A DNA stretch of 6,355 nucleotides from CAZFBR01 sp035353495 [NCBI: uncultured bacterium] (GTDB lineage: Bacteria; DAOPZR01): NCBI GenBank assembly GCA_964517215.1, contig CAZFBR010000204.1, positions 1 through 6,355 of the forward strand, in the 5' to 3' direction. Under the pieces are notes generated by a model. That model saw nothing but the letters and a program-made list of their open reading frames with translations. It had not been told where the DNA came from and made no database searches. Shown here in pieces: positions 1 to 5,746 of the stretch. The translations under genes and the position numbers were made by a program. Numbering within the stretch: position 1 is the first letter of the stretch; each line of letters begins with the position of its first letter.

Positions 1-1
1 G

Positions 2-475
2 CAGACCGATCGCGCGGCGGTGACAGATCCGCTGCTGGCGTCGGCGTACTGCCGGCTGGTGGCCCGGCTCAACCCGAAATACCGGCTGCACGACGTGCTC
101 GGCCGGCTGGCCAAGAAGGATTACGACCGCGGCGCAGCGCTCTTTACCGACGGCAAGGCCGCTGAGGCGGTCCCGCTGCTGCGCCGCGCGGTGGCGATTG
201 ACGGTACGGACGCCTACCAGCATTACCTGCTCGGTCGTGCGCTGGAACTGACCGGCGACCTGACCGGCGCGGAGCGCGCCTACCGCACGGCCATCGCCAT
301 CAACGACCCGAAATTCGGCCGTTACCGGTACTGGCTGGCGGCGCTGCTGGCGAAGAAGGGTGACCGCGACGGCGCGCGCGCGGAACTTGCGGCATACCGC
401 GCCATGGGCGGCGATCCGCGGGCCGGCGGGCTGGACGCCCAGGCGGCTGAGCTGGCCGCGCAGGCGGCGAACTGA
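2..475 (+). CDS. TPR-repeat protein, C-terminal part (5' truncated by window edge)
   Basis: The frame is open from base 2 to the TGA at 473-475, giving 157 visible codons. A GTG at 20 could serve as a start, but it has no Shine-Dalgarno sequence and the frame stays open above it, so I treat this as the tail of a longer gene. Counted from the first visible codon, about residues 41-137 form three tetratricopeptide-like helical pairs: one around AAEAVPLLRRAVAIDGTDA, one around GDLTGAERAYRTAIAINDP, and one around AKKGDRDGARAELAAYRAMG. The Ala-rich tail DAQAAELAAQAAN ends the protein. TPR repeats are protein-protein interaction scaffolds and give no specific function; the missing N-terminus could carry a membrane or enzymatic domain. 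The stop lies 2 nt before the PBP start, so the two are probably cotranscribed and perhaps translationally coupled. The TPR assignment is good; the role is unknown. Confidence 0.8.
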   Translation, partial: QTDRAAVTDPLLASAYCRLVARLNPKYRLHDVLGRLAKKDYDRGAALFTDGKAAEAVPLLRRAVAIDGTDAYQHYLLGRALELTGDLTGAERAYRTAIAINDPKFGRYRYWLAALLAKKGDRDGARAELAAYRAMGGDPRAGGLDAQAAELAAQAAN

Positions 476-477
476 CC

Positions 478-2505
478 ATGCGGCGCACCATTCTCATCCA
501 TCTCATTATCGGCTGCCTGGTGGTGCTGATCGGCGCGTATGCGGCCATGGTGCTGCAGCAGATCGCGGCGGAACTGTACCGCGACAGCGGGATCGCCTCG
601 TACTCGCCGCACGAGGCGACGCTGGTGCTTGACGACCAGGGCGAGATCATCGCCCGGCTCTATCTTGAAAACCGCGAGCTGCTGCGCATCGAGGAAGTGC
701 CGACGCGGGTGAAGACCGCATTTATCGGGGTCGAGGACCACACCTTCTACGAGCATCACGGCTTCTCGGTGCGCGGCATTGCGCGCGCCATGGTCCGCAA
801 CTTGAAGGCGGGGGGGCGCGTGGTCGAGGGGGGGAGCACCATCACCCAGCAGCTGGCCAAGGTCCTGATGGGCGACTTGTCGCGCGGCTACTCCCGCTAT
901 CTGTATTCATTTCTTCTGGCCATTGAAATGGAGCGGCGGCTGACGAAGGACGATATCCTCGAGAAGTACCTCAACCAGATCTGTTTCGGGCACGGGGTCT
1001 ACGGGCTGAAGGCGGCGGCGCGCTATTATTTTAGCAAGCCGGTGGACCAGCTGACCCTGCTTGAGGCGGCCTGCCTGGCGGCGGTCCCCAAGAACCCCGA
1101 ACGGTATTCGCCGTACAACAACCGCGCGGAATGCCTGACGCGTGCCAAGGTGGTGCTGGCGCGCCTGCGCGAGCTGAACATGGTCAGCGAGGAGGAGTAT
1201 CAGGCGTCGCTGGCCGAGGCGCTGCAGCTCGGCTCCAAGCAGGTGCTGCCGCAGGGGGCGATGTTCGCGCCCTACTTCATCGACTATATCAAGCAGGACC
1301 TGCTGACGCGCATCGACAAGGAGAAACTCTATTCCGGCGGCCTGCGCATCTACACCACCCTGAACCGCGACATGCAAAAGGCGGCGGAAGAGGCGCTGCT
1401 GCAGACCACCGACCGCCAGGGGGCGGTGCTCATCATCGACCCGCACAGCGGGCAGATCAAGGCGATGGTGGGCGGACGGTCGTACGAGCAGAGCAAATTC
1501 AACCGCGCGGTGCAGGCGCAGCGCCAGTCCGGTTCGTCATTCAAGCCGTTCGTCTATTTGAGTGCGCTGCTGCGCGGGTATACCGCGGCGACGGTGCTCA
1601 AGGACGAGCCGACCACCTTTCCCGAATTCGGCAACTACAAACCGCAGAACTACTCGCGCTCCTATGCCGGCCCGATCACCCTGCAGCGGGCGCTGGAACG
1701 GTCGCTCAATATCCCGACGGTATCGCTGGCCAGCAGCGTCGGCATCGATAATGTCATCGAGACCGCGCGCAAGCTGGGCATCAGCTCGGCCCTGACCCCG
1801 GGCCTGGCCCTGGCTTTGGGGGCGGGCGACGTCAACCTGCTGGAAATGACCAGCGCCTACTGCCCGCTGGCCAACAAGGGGGTGCGCTGCCCGCCGGTGG
1901 CGGTGCGCTACGTCACCGACGGCGAGGGGCGCATTCTCAACGAGATCAAGGACGACGACGGGCGGGTGCTGGCACAACTCAACTGGGAGCAGCCGCGGTA
2001 TGCGGTGATCAGCGAACAGCATGCCTATCTCATCACCCACATCATGCAGGGGGTGATGACCCGCGGCACTGCGGCCAACTGCAACCTGGACCGGCCCTGC
2101 GCGGGCAAGACCGGCACCACGGACAGTGAAAAGAGCGTCTGGTTTATCGGGTTCACGCCGGACCTGGTCTGCGGGGTGTATATCGGCAATGACAACAGCA
2201 CCACGCTGCGCCGCGCCGGCGGCGGGCCGGTGACGGGTTCGAGCATCCCCGCCCCCATCTGGAAGAAGGTCATGACCCGGGCGCTGGCGAACCGGCCCAA
2301 AACCGAATTTGCCGTGCCGTCGAAAATCGATTTTGCGCAGGTCTGCACCACCTCGGGCATGCTGGCCGTCGAGGGCTGCCCGGCGGAACGCATGGCCTTC
2401 CTCGCCGGCACCCAGCCGACGATGTCGTGCACGAGTTGTGCCGGCGGCCAGGGTCTGATCCCGCTCAACGCGGAGGAGATTTTCTATGATGAAGTCGGCT
2501 GGTAG
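478..2505 (+). CDS. Class A penicillin-binding protein, PBP1A type (transglycosylase/transpeptidase)
   Basis: This 675-residue protein is a bifunctional peptidoglycan synthase, anchored in the inner membrane and acting in the periplasm on lipid II and stem peptides. Residues 5-28 form the membrane anchor. The GT51 transglycosylase follows: motif I EDHTFYEHHG (86-95, catalytic E86), motif II GGSTITQQLAK (118-128), and the ILEKYLNQICFGHG segment (160-173). The transpeptidase has the serine motif SSFK (S353, K356), SLN (409-411) and KTG (544-546), all intact. A C-terminal cysteine-bearing tail (C623, C634, C651, C654) is common in PBP1A proteins. It is shorter than E. coli PBP1A (about 850 residues) and lacks an obvious inserted OB domain. 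Motif III is unusual: where RKxxE is expected, residues 140-144 read RYLYS, so the lysine and second catalytic Glu are missing. The ATG has only a weak ribosome site, fitting coupling to the gene 2 nt upstream. Family certain; symbol withheld (mrcA/ponA-like). Confidence 0.96.
   Translation: MRRTILIHLIIGCLVVLIGAYAAMVLQQIAAELYRDSGIASYSPHEATLVLDDQGEIIARLYLENRELLRIEEVPTRVKTAFIGVEDHTFYEHHGFSVRGIARAMVRNLKAGGRVVEGGSTITQQLAKVLMGDLSRGYSRYLYSFLLAIEMERRLTKDDILEKYLNQICFGHGVYGLKAAARYYFSKPVDQLTLLEAACLAAVPKNPERYSPYNNRAECLTRAKVVLARLRELNMVSEEEYQASLAEALQLGSKQVLPQGAMFAPYFIDYIKQDLLTRIDKEKLYSGGLRIYTTLNRDMQKAAEEALLQTTDRQGAVLIIDPHSGQIKAMVGGRSYEQSKFNRAVQAQRQSGSSFKPFVYLSALLRGYTAATVLKDEPTTFPEFGNYKPQNYSRSYAGPITLQRALERSLNIPTVSLASSVGIDNVIETARKLGISSALTPGLALALGAGDVNLLEMTSAYCPLANKGVRCPPVAVRYVTDGEGRILNEIKDDDGRVLAQLNWEQPRYAVISEQHAYLITHIMQGVMTRGTAANCNLDRPCAGKTGTTDSEKSVWFIGFTPDLVCGVYIGNDNSTTLRRAGGGPVTGSSIPAPIWKKVMTRALANRPKTEFAVPSKIDFAQVCTTSGMLAVEGCPAERMAFLAGTQPTMSCTSCAGGQGLIPLNAEEIFYDEVGW
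810..834 (+). repeat. Two G7 homopolymers in the transglycosylase coding region
   Basis: Runs of seven G occur at 810-816 and 828-834, separated by 11 nt. They encode Gly-Gly pairs on either side of the R-V-V-E stretch just before transglycosylase motif II. The frame is intact as given. They are slippage-prone and also error-prone in sequencing. Confidence 0.85.
2472..2478 (+). promoter_or_regulatory. Shine-Dalgarno for the NHL protein, inside the PBP gene
   Basis: GGAGGAG ends 7 nt before the ATG at 2486. It lies within the last codons of the penicillin-binding protein gene. It fixes the propeller gene start at 2486 rather than any later methionine and shows that the 20-nt gene overlap is real. 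Confidence 0.85.
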
Positions 2506-3769
2506 GATTGCCGCGGCGCTGCTGGCGGTGCTGGCCCTGGCCTGGTCCGCCGCGGCGCTCGAACTGCGCGGCCATGTGCTCGGCTTGAGCATCGAACACG
2601 GCTTTGTGATCATCGATCTCGGCGCCAACGCCAGCGTGCGGGCCGGCGACATGATCGAGGTGCTGGACGCCGGCCAGCGGGTCGTGGCGCGGGCGCGGGT
2701 GTTCAAGGTGTATCCCGAGCTGAGCGAGTGCAACACGACGGAGGTGCTGCTGCCCCGCGCGCTGCAGGAGGCCGAGCAGCTGCAGGAGCAGAACGACCAT
2801 CGCACCGGGCTGCTGGCGGTGCGGCGCGACGGGACGGCCGGCGCGCCGCCGGCGACGCCCCCGACCGTTCCGGCCGCGCCGCCGGCCGCAAACCGCCCGC
2901 CGCAGCTGGCGGCCAATGCGTTCGTCGCCACGCTGGTTCGCACGCTGGCTTTGCCGGGCATCATCGAGCATCCGGTTGCGGTCACGGTCGGTGCGGACAA
3001 AAAAATCTACTTCACCGACACGCGCCATCATGCGCTGATGGCGTGGCATGACGAACGCAACAGCGCGTCGCCGCTGCCGACGGGGACCATGGCCGTGCCG
3101 GGGAGCGGCATCTACTTCGGGCGCGGCCAGGGGCAGTTTATCTGCCCGTCGGCGCTGGCCAGCGACACGGCCGGCCAGCTCTATGTGGTGGACACTTTGA
3201 ACCACCGCCTGCAGGTGATCGACCGGAGCGGGCGGGTGCGCCGGGTGACCGGCGAACTGGGCACGCGCAACGGGCAGTTCATCAATCCGTTCGGGGTGGC
3301 GGTGAACCCCCTGACCGGCACCACCTTCGTTGCCGACGCGGGGAATGACCGCGTCCAGCAGTTTTCCAACACCGGCGCGTATGTCAAGACCATCGTTCCC
3401 GCGGACGGCTTCCGCCGGCCGGCCGGCCTGGTCTTCACCAACCGCCAGCTGTTTGTGGTCGACGGCGGTCGGGCGCGGGTCGTGATCTTCGATATTGACG
3501 GCAACCCGCTCGCCTCGTTTGGCGAGGGGGTTATGGTGGCGCCGCGCGGCCTGGCGACCGACGGGCGCGGCCTGCTGTACGTGGCGGATCCGGGTGCGGG
3601 CCGGGTGCTGATCTACAATCTGGGCGGGGTGCTGCAGGGGAGCATCAGCGGCGCGGAATTGAGCCAGCCGTTCGGGGTGGCCTGCTCGCCCGACGGTTCG
3701 CTGGTGGTGGCCGACCCGGCGACGAATGCGCTGCTGGTCTACCGGGTGGCGCGCCGGGGAACGCGTTAG
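2486..3769 (+). CDS. Exported NHL-repeat beta-propeller protein with N-terminal barrel-like domain
   Basis: The 427-residue product begins with a Sec signal peptide (about residues 1-24; ALLAVLALAW then SAAA, cleavage near residue 24). Residues 26-90 look like a small beta-barrel, with a pattern G-x-V-x(n)-hydrophobic-D-L-G then V-R-A-G-D-M-I-E-V, similar in style to SH3-like domains of envelope proteins; this is inference. A short acidic helix (90-104) and a Pro/Ala-rich linker (117-140) follow. Residues 160-422 hold six NHL-type blades, each with an x-P-x-G/A-hydrophobic entry and a hydrophobic-Y/F-V-x-D strand: HPVAV (162), CPSAL (220), NPFGV (267), RPAGL (311), APRGL (352), QPFGV (394). 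NHL propellers bind proteins, sugars or RNA, or occasionally catalyse; no catalytic set is evident. Its start overlaps the PBP gene by 20 nt with its own good ribosome site, suggesting coordinated expression and a possible envelope role. The specific function is unknown. Confidence 0.88.
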   Translation: MMKSAGRIAAALLAVLALAWSAAALELRGHVLGLSIEHGFVIIDLGANASVRAGDMIEVLDAGQRVVARARVFKVYPELSECNTTEVLLPRALQEAEQLQEQNDHRTGLLAVRRDGTAGAPPATPPTVPAAPPAANRPPQLAANAFVATLVRTLALPGIIEHPVAVTVGADKKIYFTDTRHHALMAWHDERNSASPLPTGTMAVPGSGIYFGRGQGQFICPSALASDTAGQLYVVDTLNHRLQVIDRSGRVRRVTGELGTRNGQFINPFGVAVNPLTGTTFVADAGNDRVQQFSNTGAYVKTIVPADGFRRPAGLVFTNRQLFVVDGGRARVVIFDIDGNPLASFGEGVMVAPRGLATDGRGLLYVADPGAGRVLIYNLGGVLQGSISGAELSQPFGVACSPDGSLVVADPATNALLVYRVARRGTR

Positions 3770-4257
3770 TTGGCGGCGTCCGGCGACTGCAGGGCCAGAA
3801 TGACCGCCTCGGTGATGTCGATGCCGGGATGGCCGAAGAGGAGATTGTTCTTTTCGAGGATGAGCGAGTACCCCTGCTCGCGGCCGATGCGTTCAACCGT
3901 GCGCAGCACGCGGTCCATGCTGGCGCCGGCGGCGACGACCGGGGTGCTGGCGGCGGTGGGCTGGGGGGCCAGCAGGGTGAGCAGGTTGTTGACCGCGCTG
4001 TCGACTGCGCCGGCATCGGCGCTGCCGGTCAGCTCGCCGGTGATGAGCGCATAGTATTCGTCGCTGAGCGTGCCGAGCGCCGCGCGGATCTCCTGCGTCG
4101 AGCCGGCGGCCGGCCGGGGCGCGACGGTGGCGACGCCGCTGTTGGGGAGCGTGGTCAGCACCCGCTGCAGATCGACGAAGCCGATTTTGGTGATGCTGAC
4201 CGCCGCGGCGGGCGCGGCGAGCAGGCACAGCAGCAGACAGCAGCACAGGATGCGCAT
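3766..4257 (-). CDS. Small exported OmpH/Skp-like periplasmic protein
   Basis: From the start at 4257 the product is 163 residues. A longer frame opens at 4290, but a GGAGG ribosome site lies just ahead of 4257 and the following residues, MRILCCCLLLCLLAAPAAA, form a signal peptide (cleavage near residue 19). After it, ITKIGFVDLQRVL (22-34) is the typical first strand of the OmpH/Skp family. The C-terminal part has the family's second signature: a helix VERIGREQGYSLILEKNN (121-138) followed by GIDITEAVILAL (145-156). OmpH/Skp proteins are periplasmic chaperones for outer-membrane proteins. Here the middle (40-112) is Pro/Ala/Thr-rich with only one short helix (EIRAALGTLSDEYYALI), instead of the long charged coiled coil that forms the client-holding arms, so chaperone activity is doubtful. 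The gene is convergent with the propeller gene, the stop codons overlapping by 4 nt, and divergent from the PASTA gene, with its own strong promoter. It is the only minus-strand gene in the window. Confidence 0.82.
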   Translation of the reverse strand: MRILCCCLLLCLLAAPAAAVSITKIGFVDLQRVLTTLPNSGVATVAPRPAAGSTQEIRAALGTLSDEYYALITGELTGSADAGAVDSAVNNLLTLLAPQPTAASTPVVAAGASMDRVLRTVERIGREQGYSLILEKNNLLFGHPGIDITEAVILALQSPDAAN

Positions 4258-4265
4258 GGTTATTT

Positions 4266-4270
4266 CCTCC
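4266..4270 (-). promoter_or_regulatory. Ribosome binding site of the OmpH-like gene
   Basis: On the minus strand GGAGG is followed by AAATAACC and then ATG, a spacing of 8 nt. This decides the start at 4257 over the in-frame upstream ATG at 4290. Confidence 0.85.
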
Positions 4271-4280
4271 GTCGCGCGGC

Positions 4281-4309
4281 ACCATAGCACCGCGGCGGGA
4301 GGTTGTCAA
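4281..4309 (-). promoter_or_regulatory. Sigma70-type promoter for the OmpH-like gene
   Basis: Reading the minus strand, a perfect -35 TTGACA (4309-4304) is followed by a 17-nt spacer and a -10 TATGGT (4286-4281; four of six consensus bases). Transcription would start near 4274, leaving a leader of about 17 nt that contains the ribosome site. The -10 box overlaps the upstream in-frame ATG at 4290, which further argues against that start. The elements sit in the 62-nt gap between divergent genes. Confidence 0.7.
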
Positions 4310-4319
4310 ACGGAGCGTC

Positions 4320-5318
4320 ATGAGCGCACAGAAGAAGAAGCGGCGCGGTTGTTTCTGGCATCTGCTCAGCTACGGGGCGGCAGGGATGTTCTATGCCGGT
4401 TTGGGGACGGTGTCGTTCCTGGCGGCATTATACGGGCTGGCGTCGGGTGGCGAGGAAGTCCCGCTGCCCGACGTGCGCGGCAAGCTGCGCGCGGAGGCGG
4501 AGGCGGCCCTGCCGGACGGTTTGGCGCTGAAGGTCATTGAAGAGGCCTGCACGTATCCGGCGGGCACGATTGTCTCGCAGAATGAGCCGCCGGGCAAAAA
4601 GGTCAAACTGCCGCACCAGCTCGAAGTGCTGGTGTCGAAGGGCGGCGACCAGCGGCCGGTGCCGGACCTGATCAACCTGCCGCTGGACTATGCCAGGGAG
4701 CAACTGGCCCGGGACGGGCTGCGGGCGGGGACGGTCCAGGAAGTCGAGCGGGCGGAATCGCCGGTGCTCGACGGCGCGGTGCTTGAATCGCATCCGTCCG
4801 CGGGTACCATGCTCCCCGTCGGGGGGGCGGTGGACCTGATTGTGCGCCGCGAGGCGCGCCCCCAGATCACGCAGATCCCCAACCTGATCAATCAGCGGAT
4901 CGGCGACATTGAATCGATCAGCAGCAAGCTCGGGGTCAAGGTCGAGCGCATCGACAAGCGCTTTGATTCCGACCATGCGCCGGGCACGATTATCGAGCAG
5001 TACCCGGCGCCGGGCACGCCGATCACGGAGGGGATGATGCTCCGGCTGGTGGTGGCCGAGGGTGCGGACGGCGCCGCCCCGCAGGAGCGGGGGGGGGACG
5101 CCGGGGCAACGCGGACGGTGCCGCTCTACTTTGTGGTGCCGCCGGGTGTGGGCAGCTACGAGGTGCGGGTCGCCCTCAATGACGCCACCGGCGAGCATGA
5201 GGTGTACCGGGACAACTGCGAGCCGGGCCGGCGGCTGCTGATCAATCTCACGGTCAGCGGCCGCGGCTATGCGTATATCTACGTCGCGGGCGACCTGAAT
5301 CGGGTGGTCCCGCTCTGA
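4320..5318 (+). CDS. Membrane-anchored protein with three PASTA domains, no kinase
   Basis: The 332-residue product has a basic cytoplasmic N-terminus (KKKRR at 5-9), one membrane span (about 18-41) and an extracytoplasmic part. Three PASTA repeats follow. PASTA 1 (about 46-107) has VPLPDVRG and AGTIVSQNEPPG; PASTA 2 (112-176) has RPVPDLINLP and DGAVLESHPSAG; PASTA 3 (184-246) has TQIPNLINQ and PGTIIEQYPAPG. The last 65 residues (about 266-332) look beta-rich, with VPLYFVVPPG, YEVRVALND and YAYIYVAGD, resembling the Ig-like C-terminal domains of some PrkC-type PASTA proteins; that match is tentative. PASTA domains usually occur on Ser/Thr kinases or PBPs and bind muropeptides, beta-lactams or partner proteins. 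There is no kinase, so this may be a wall-binding or scaffold protein, in keeping with the nearby PBP. The ATG is preceded by GGAG with a short 4-nt spacing. A G9 run lies between PASTA 3 and the C-terminal domain. Confidence 0.92.
   Translation: MSAQKKKRRGCFWHLLSYGAAGMFYAGLGTVSFLAALYGLASGGEEVPLPDVRGKLRAEAEAALPDGLALKVIEEACTYPAGTIVSQNEPPGKKVKLPHQLEVLVSKGGDQRPVPDLINLPLDYAREQLARDGLRAGTVQEVERAESPVLDGAVLESHPSAGTMLPVGGAVDLIVRREARPQITQIPNLINQRIGDIESISSKLGVKVERIDKRFDSDHAPGTIIEQYPAPGTPITEGMMLRLVVAEGADGAAPQERGGDAGATRTVPLYFVVPPGVGSYEVRVALNDATGEHEVYRDNCEPGRRLLINLTVSGRGYAYIYVAGDLNRVVPL
4821..4827 (+). repeat. G7 homopolymer in PASTA gene
   Basis: Seven consecutive G residues encode V-G-G-A within PASTA repeat 2. 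This is a second, shorter slippage-prone run in the same gene as the G9 tract. The frame is intact as given. Confidence 0.85.
5089..5097 (+). repeat. G9 homopolymer in PASTA gene (possible slippage site)
   Basis: Nine consecutive G residues encode the R-G-G of QERGGDAG, in the linker between PASTA 3 and the C-terminal beta domain. Gain of one G would put translation into a frame that stops at 5180-5182; loss of one G would stop at 5239-5241. Either event keeps the three PASTA repeats and removes most or all of the last domain. Confidence 0.85.
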
Positions 5319-5338
5319 GCGCACCCCGGCCCGCGGGC

Positions 5339-5746
5339 GTGCGGTTCAGCTGCCGGGCATGCGGCAACTGCTGCGTGACCCGCGGCGCCTACGGCTTCGT
5401 CTATGTGTCGCGCGCCGAACGGCGCCGGCTCGCGGCGCTGCTGGCCATCCCGACCGGATCGTTCACCCGCCGCTATTGCGTCAAAGCCGGCGGGTTTTTC
5501 CATCTGCGCGACCGCGGTCGTGACTGCATTTTCCTGGTCAACCGGCGCTGCGCGGTTTATCCCGCGCGCCCGGGCCAGTGCGCGACCTGGCCGTTCTGGC
5601 CGGAGAACCTGGCCGACGGCGCCTGGGTGCCGGCGGTGCGGCGTGACTGCCCGGGGACGCGGCACGGCCGGCGGCTGTCCGCTGCCGCCGTCGCGCAGCG
5701 GGTGCAGCTGGAACGCGACCGCGAGGCGACGATCTGGTCATGGTAG
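5339..5746 (+). CDS. YkgJ-like cysteine-cluster protein, copy 1
   Basis: This 135-residue protein belongs by motif to the YkgJ family (CxxCxxCC, putative zinc- or iron-chelating domain, PF03692 type). It has the N-terminal cluster C5-x2-C8-x2-C11-C12, then C47, C63, C71, the RPGQCATWPFWPEN block (77-90, C81) and C104 in DCPG. All are likely metal or Fe-S ligands; the biochemical role of the family is not established. It is probably a cytoplasmic soluble protein, as there is no signal or membrane segment. The start is uncertain. GTG at 5339 has no clear ribosome site and sits directly against the Cys cluster. The frame is open upstream, and a CTG at 5315 overlapping the PASTA stop codon (CTGA) would add eight residues, comparable to the longer N-terminus of copy 2. 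It follows the PASTA gene by 20 nt and overlaps copy 2 by 7 nt, so the three are probably one transcript. Confidence 0.85.
   Translation: MRFSCRACGNCCVTRGAYGFVYVSRAERRRLAALLAIPTGSFTRRYCVKAGGFFHLRDRGRDCIFLVNRRCAVYPARPGQCATWPFWPENLADGAWVPAVRRDCPGTRHGRRLSAAAVAQRVQLERDREATIWSW
5587..5604 (+). repeat. 18-nt direct repeat, copy 1 (in YkgJ-like gene 1)
   Basis: CTGGCCGTTCTGGCCGGA here is identical to 6021-6038. It encodes the W-P-F-W-P-E core in both paralogues. It is most likely a relic of the gene duplication held by protein conservation, and could also support recombination that fuses the two genes. Confidence 0.85.

Noticed and set aside
1537-3000. A 487-codon open frame on the minus strand
   Set aside because: It lies opposite the PBP and propeller genes, both of which have clear family motifs. 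Its translation is low-complexity in Arg, Ala, Gly and His, as expected for the complement of GC-rich codons, and no family motif is visible.
2465-3205. A 246-codon open frame on the minus strand
   Set aside because: Antisense to the signal peptide and first blades of the propeller protein; the translation is Arg/Gly-rich and shows no domain.
3829-4287. A 152-codon plus-strand frame opposite the OmpH-like gene
   Set aside because: The minus-strand gene has a signal peptide, a ribosome site, a promoter and family signatures; this frame has none and is Gly/Ala/Arg-rich.
4258-4290. N-terminal extension of the OmpH-like protein to the ATG at 4290
   Set aside because: The extension would put charged residues before the signal peptide, has no ribosome site, and coincides with the predicted -10 box.
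4557-5000. Similar 24-nt stretches at 4557-4580 and 4977-5000 as a possible DNA repeat
   Set aside because: They fall at equivalent positions of PASTA repeats 1 and 3 (AGTIVSQ and PGTIIEQ) and are explained by protein repeat homology.
4428-5324. A 298-codon open frame on the minus strand
   Set aside because: It is antisense to the PASTA gene, whose three repeats and membrane span are unmistakable. The composition (Arg, His, Asp, Ala-rich) is typical of a shadow frame.
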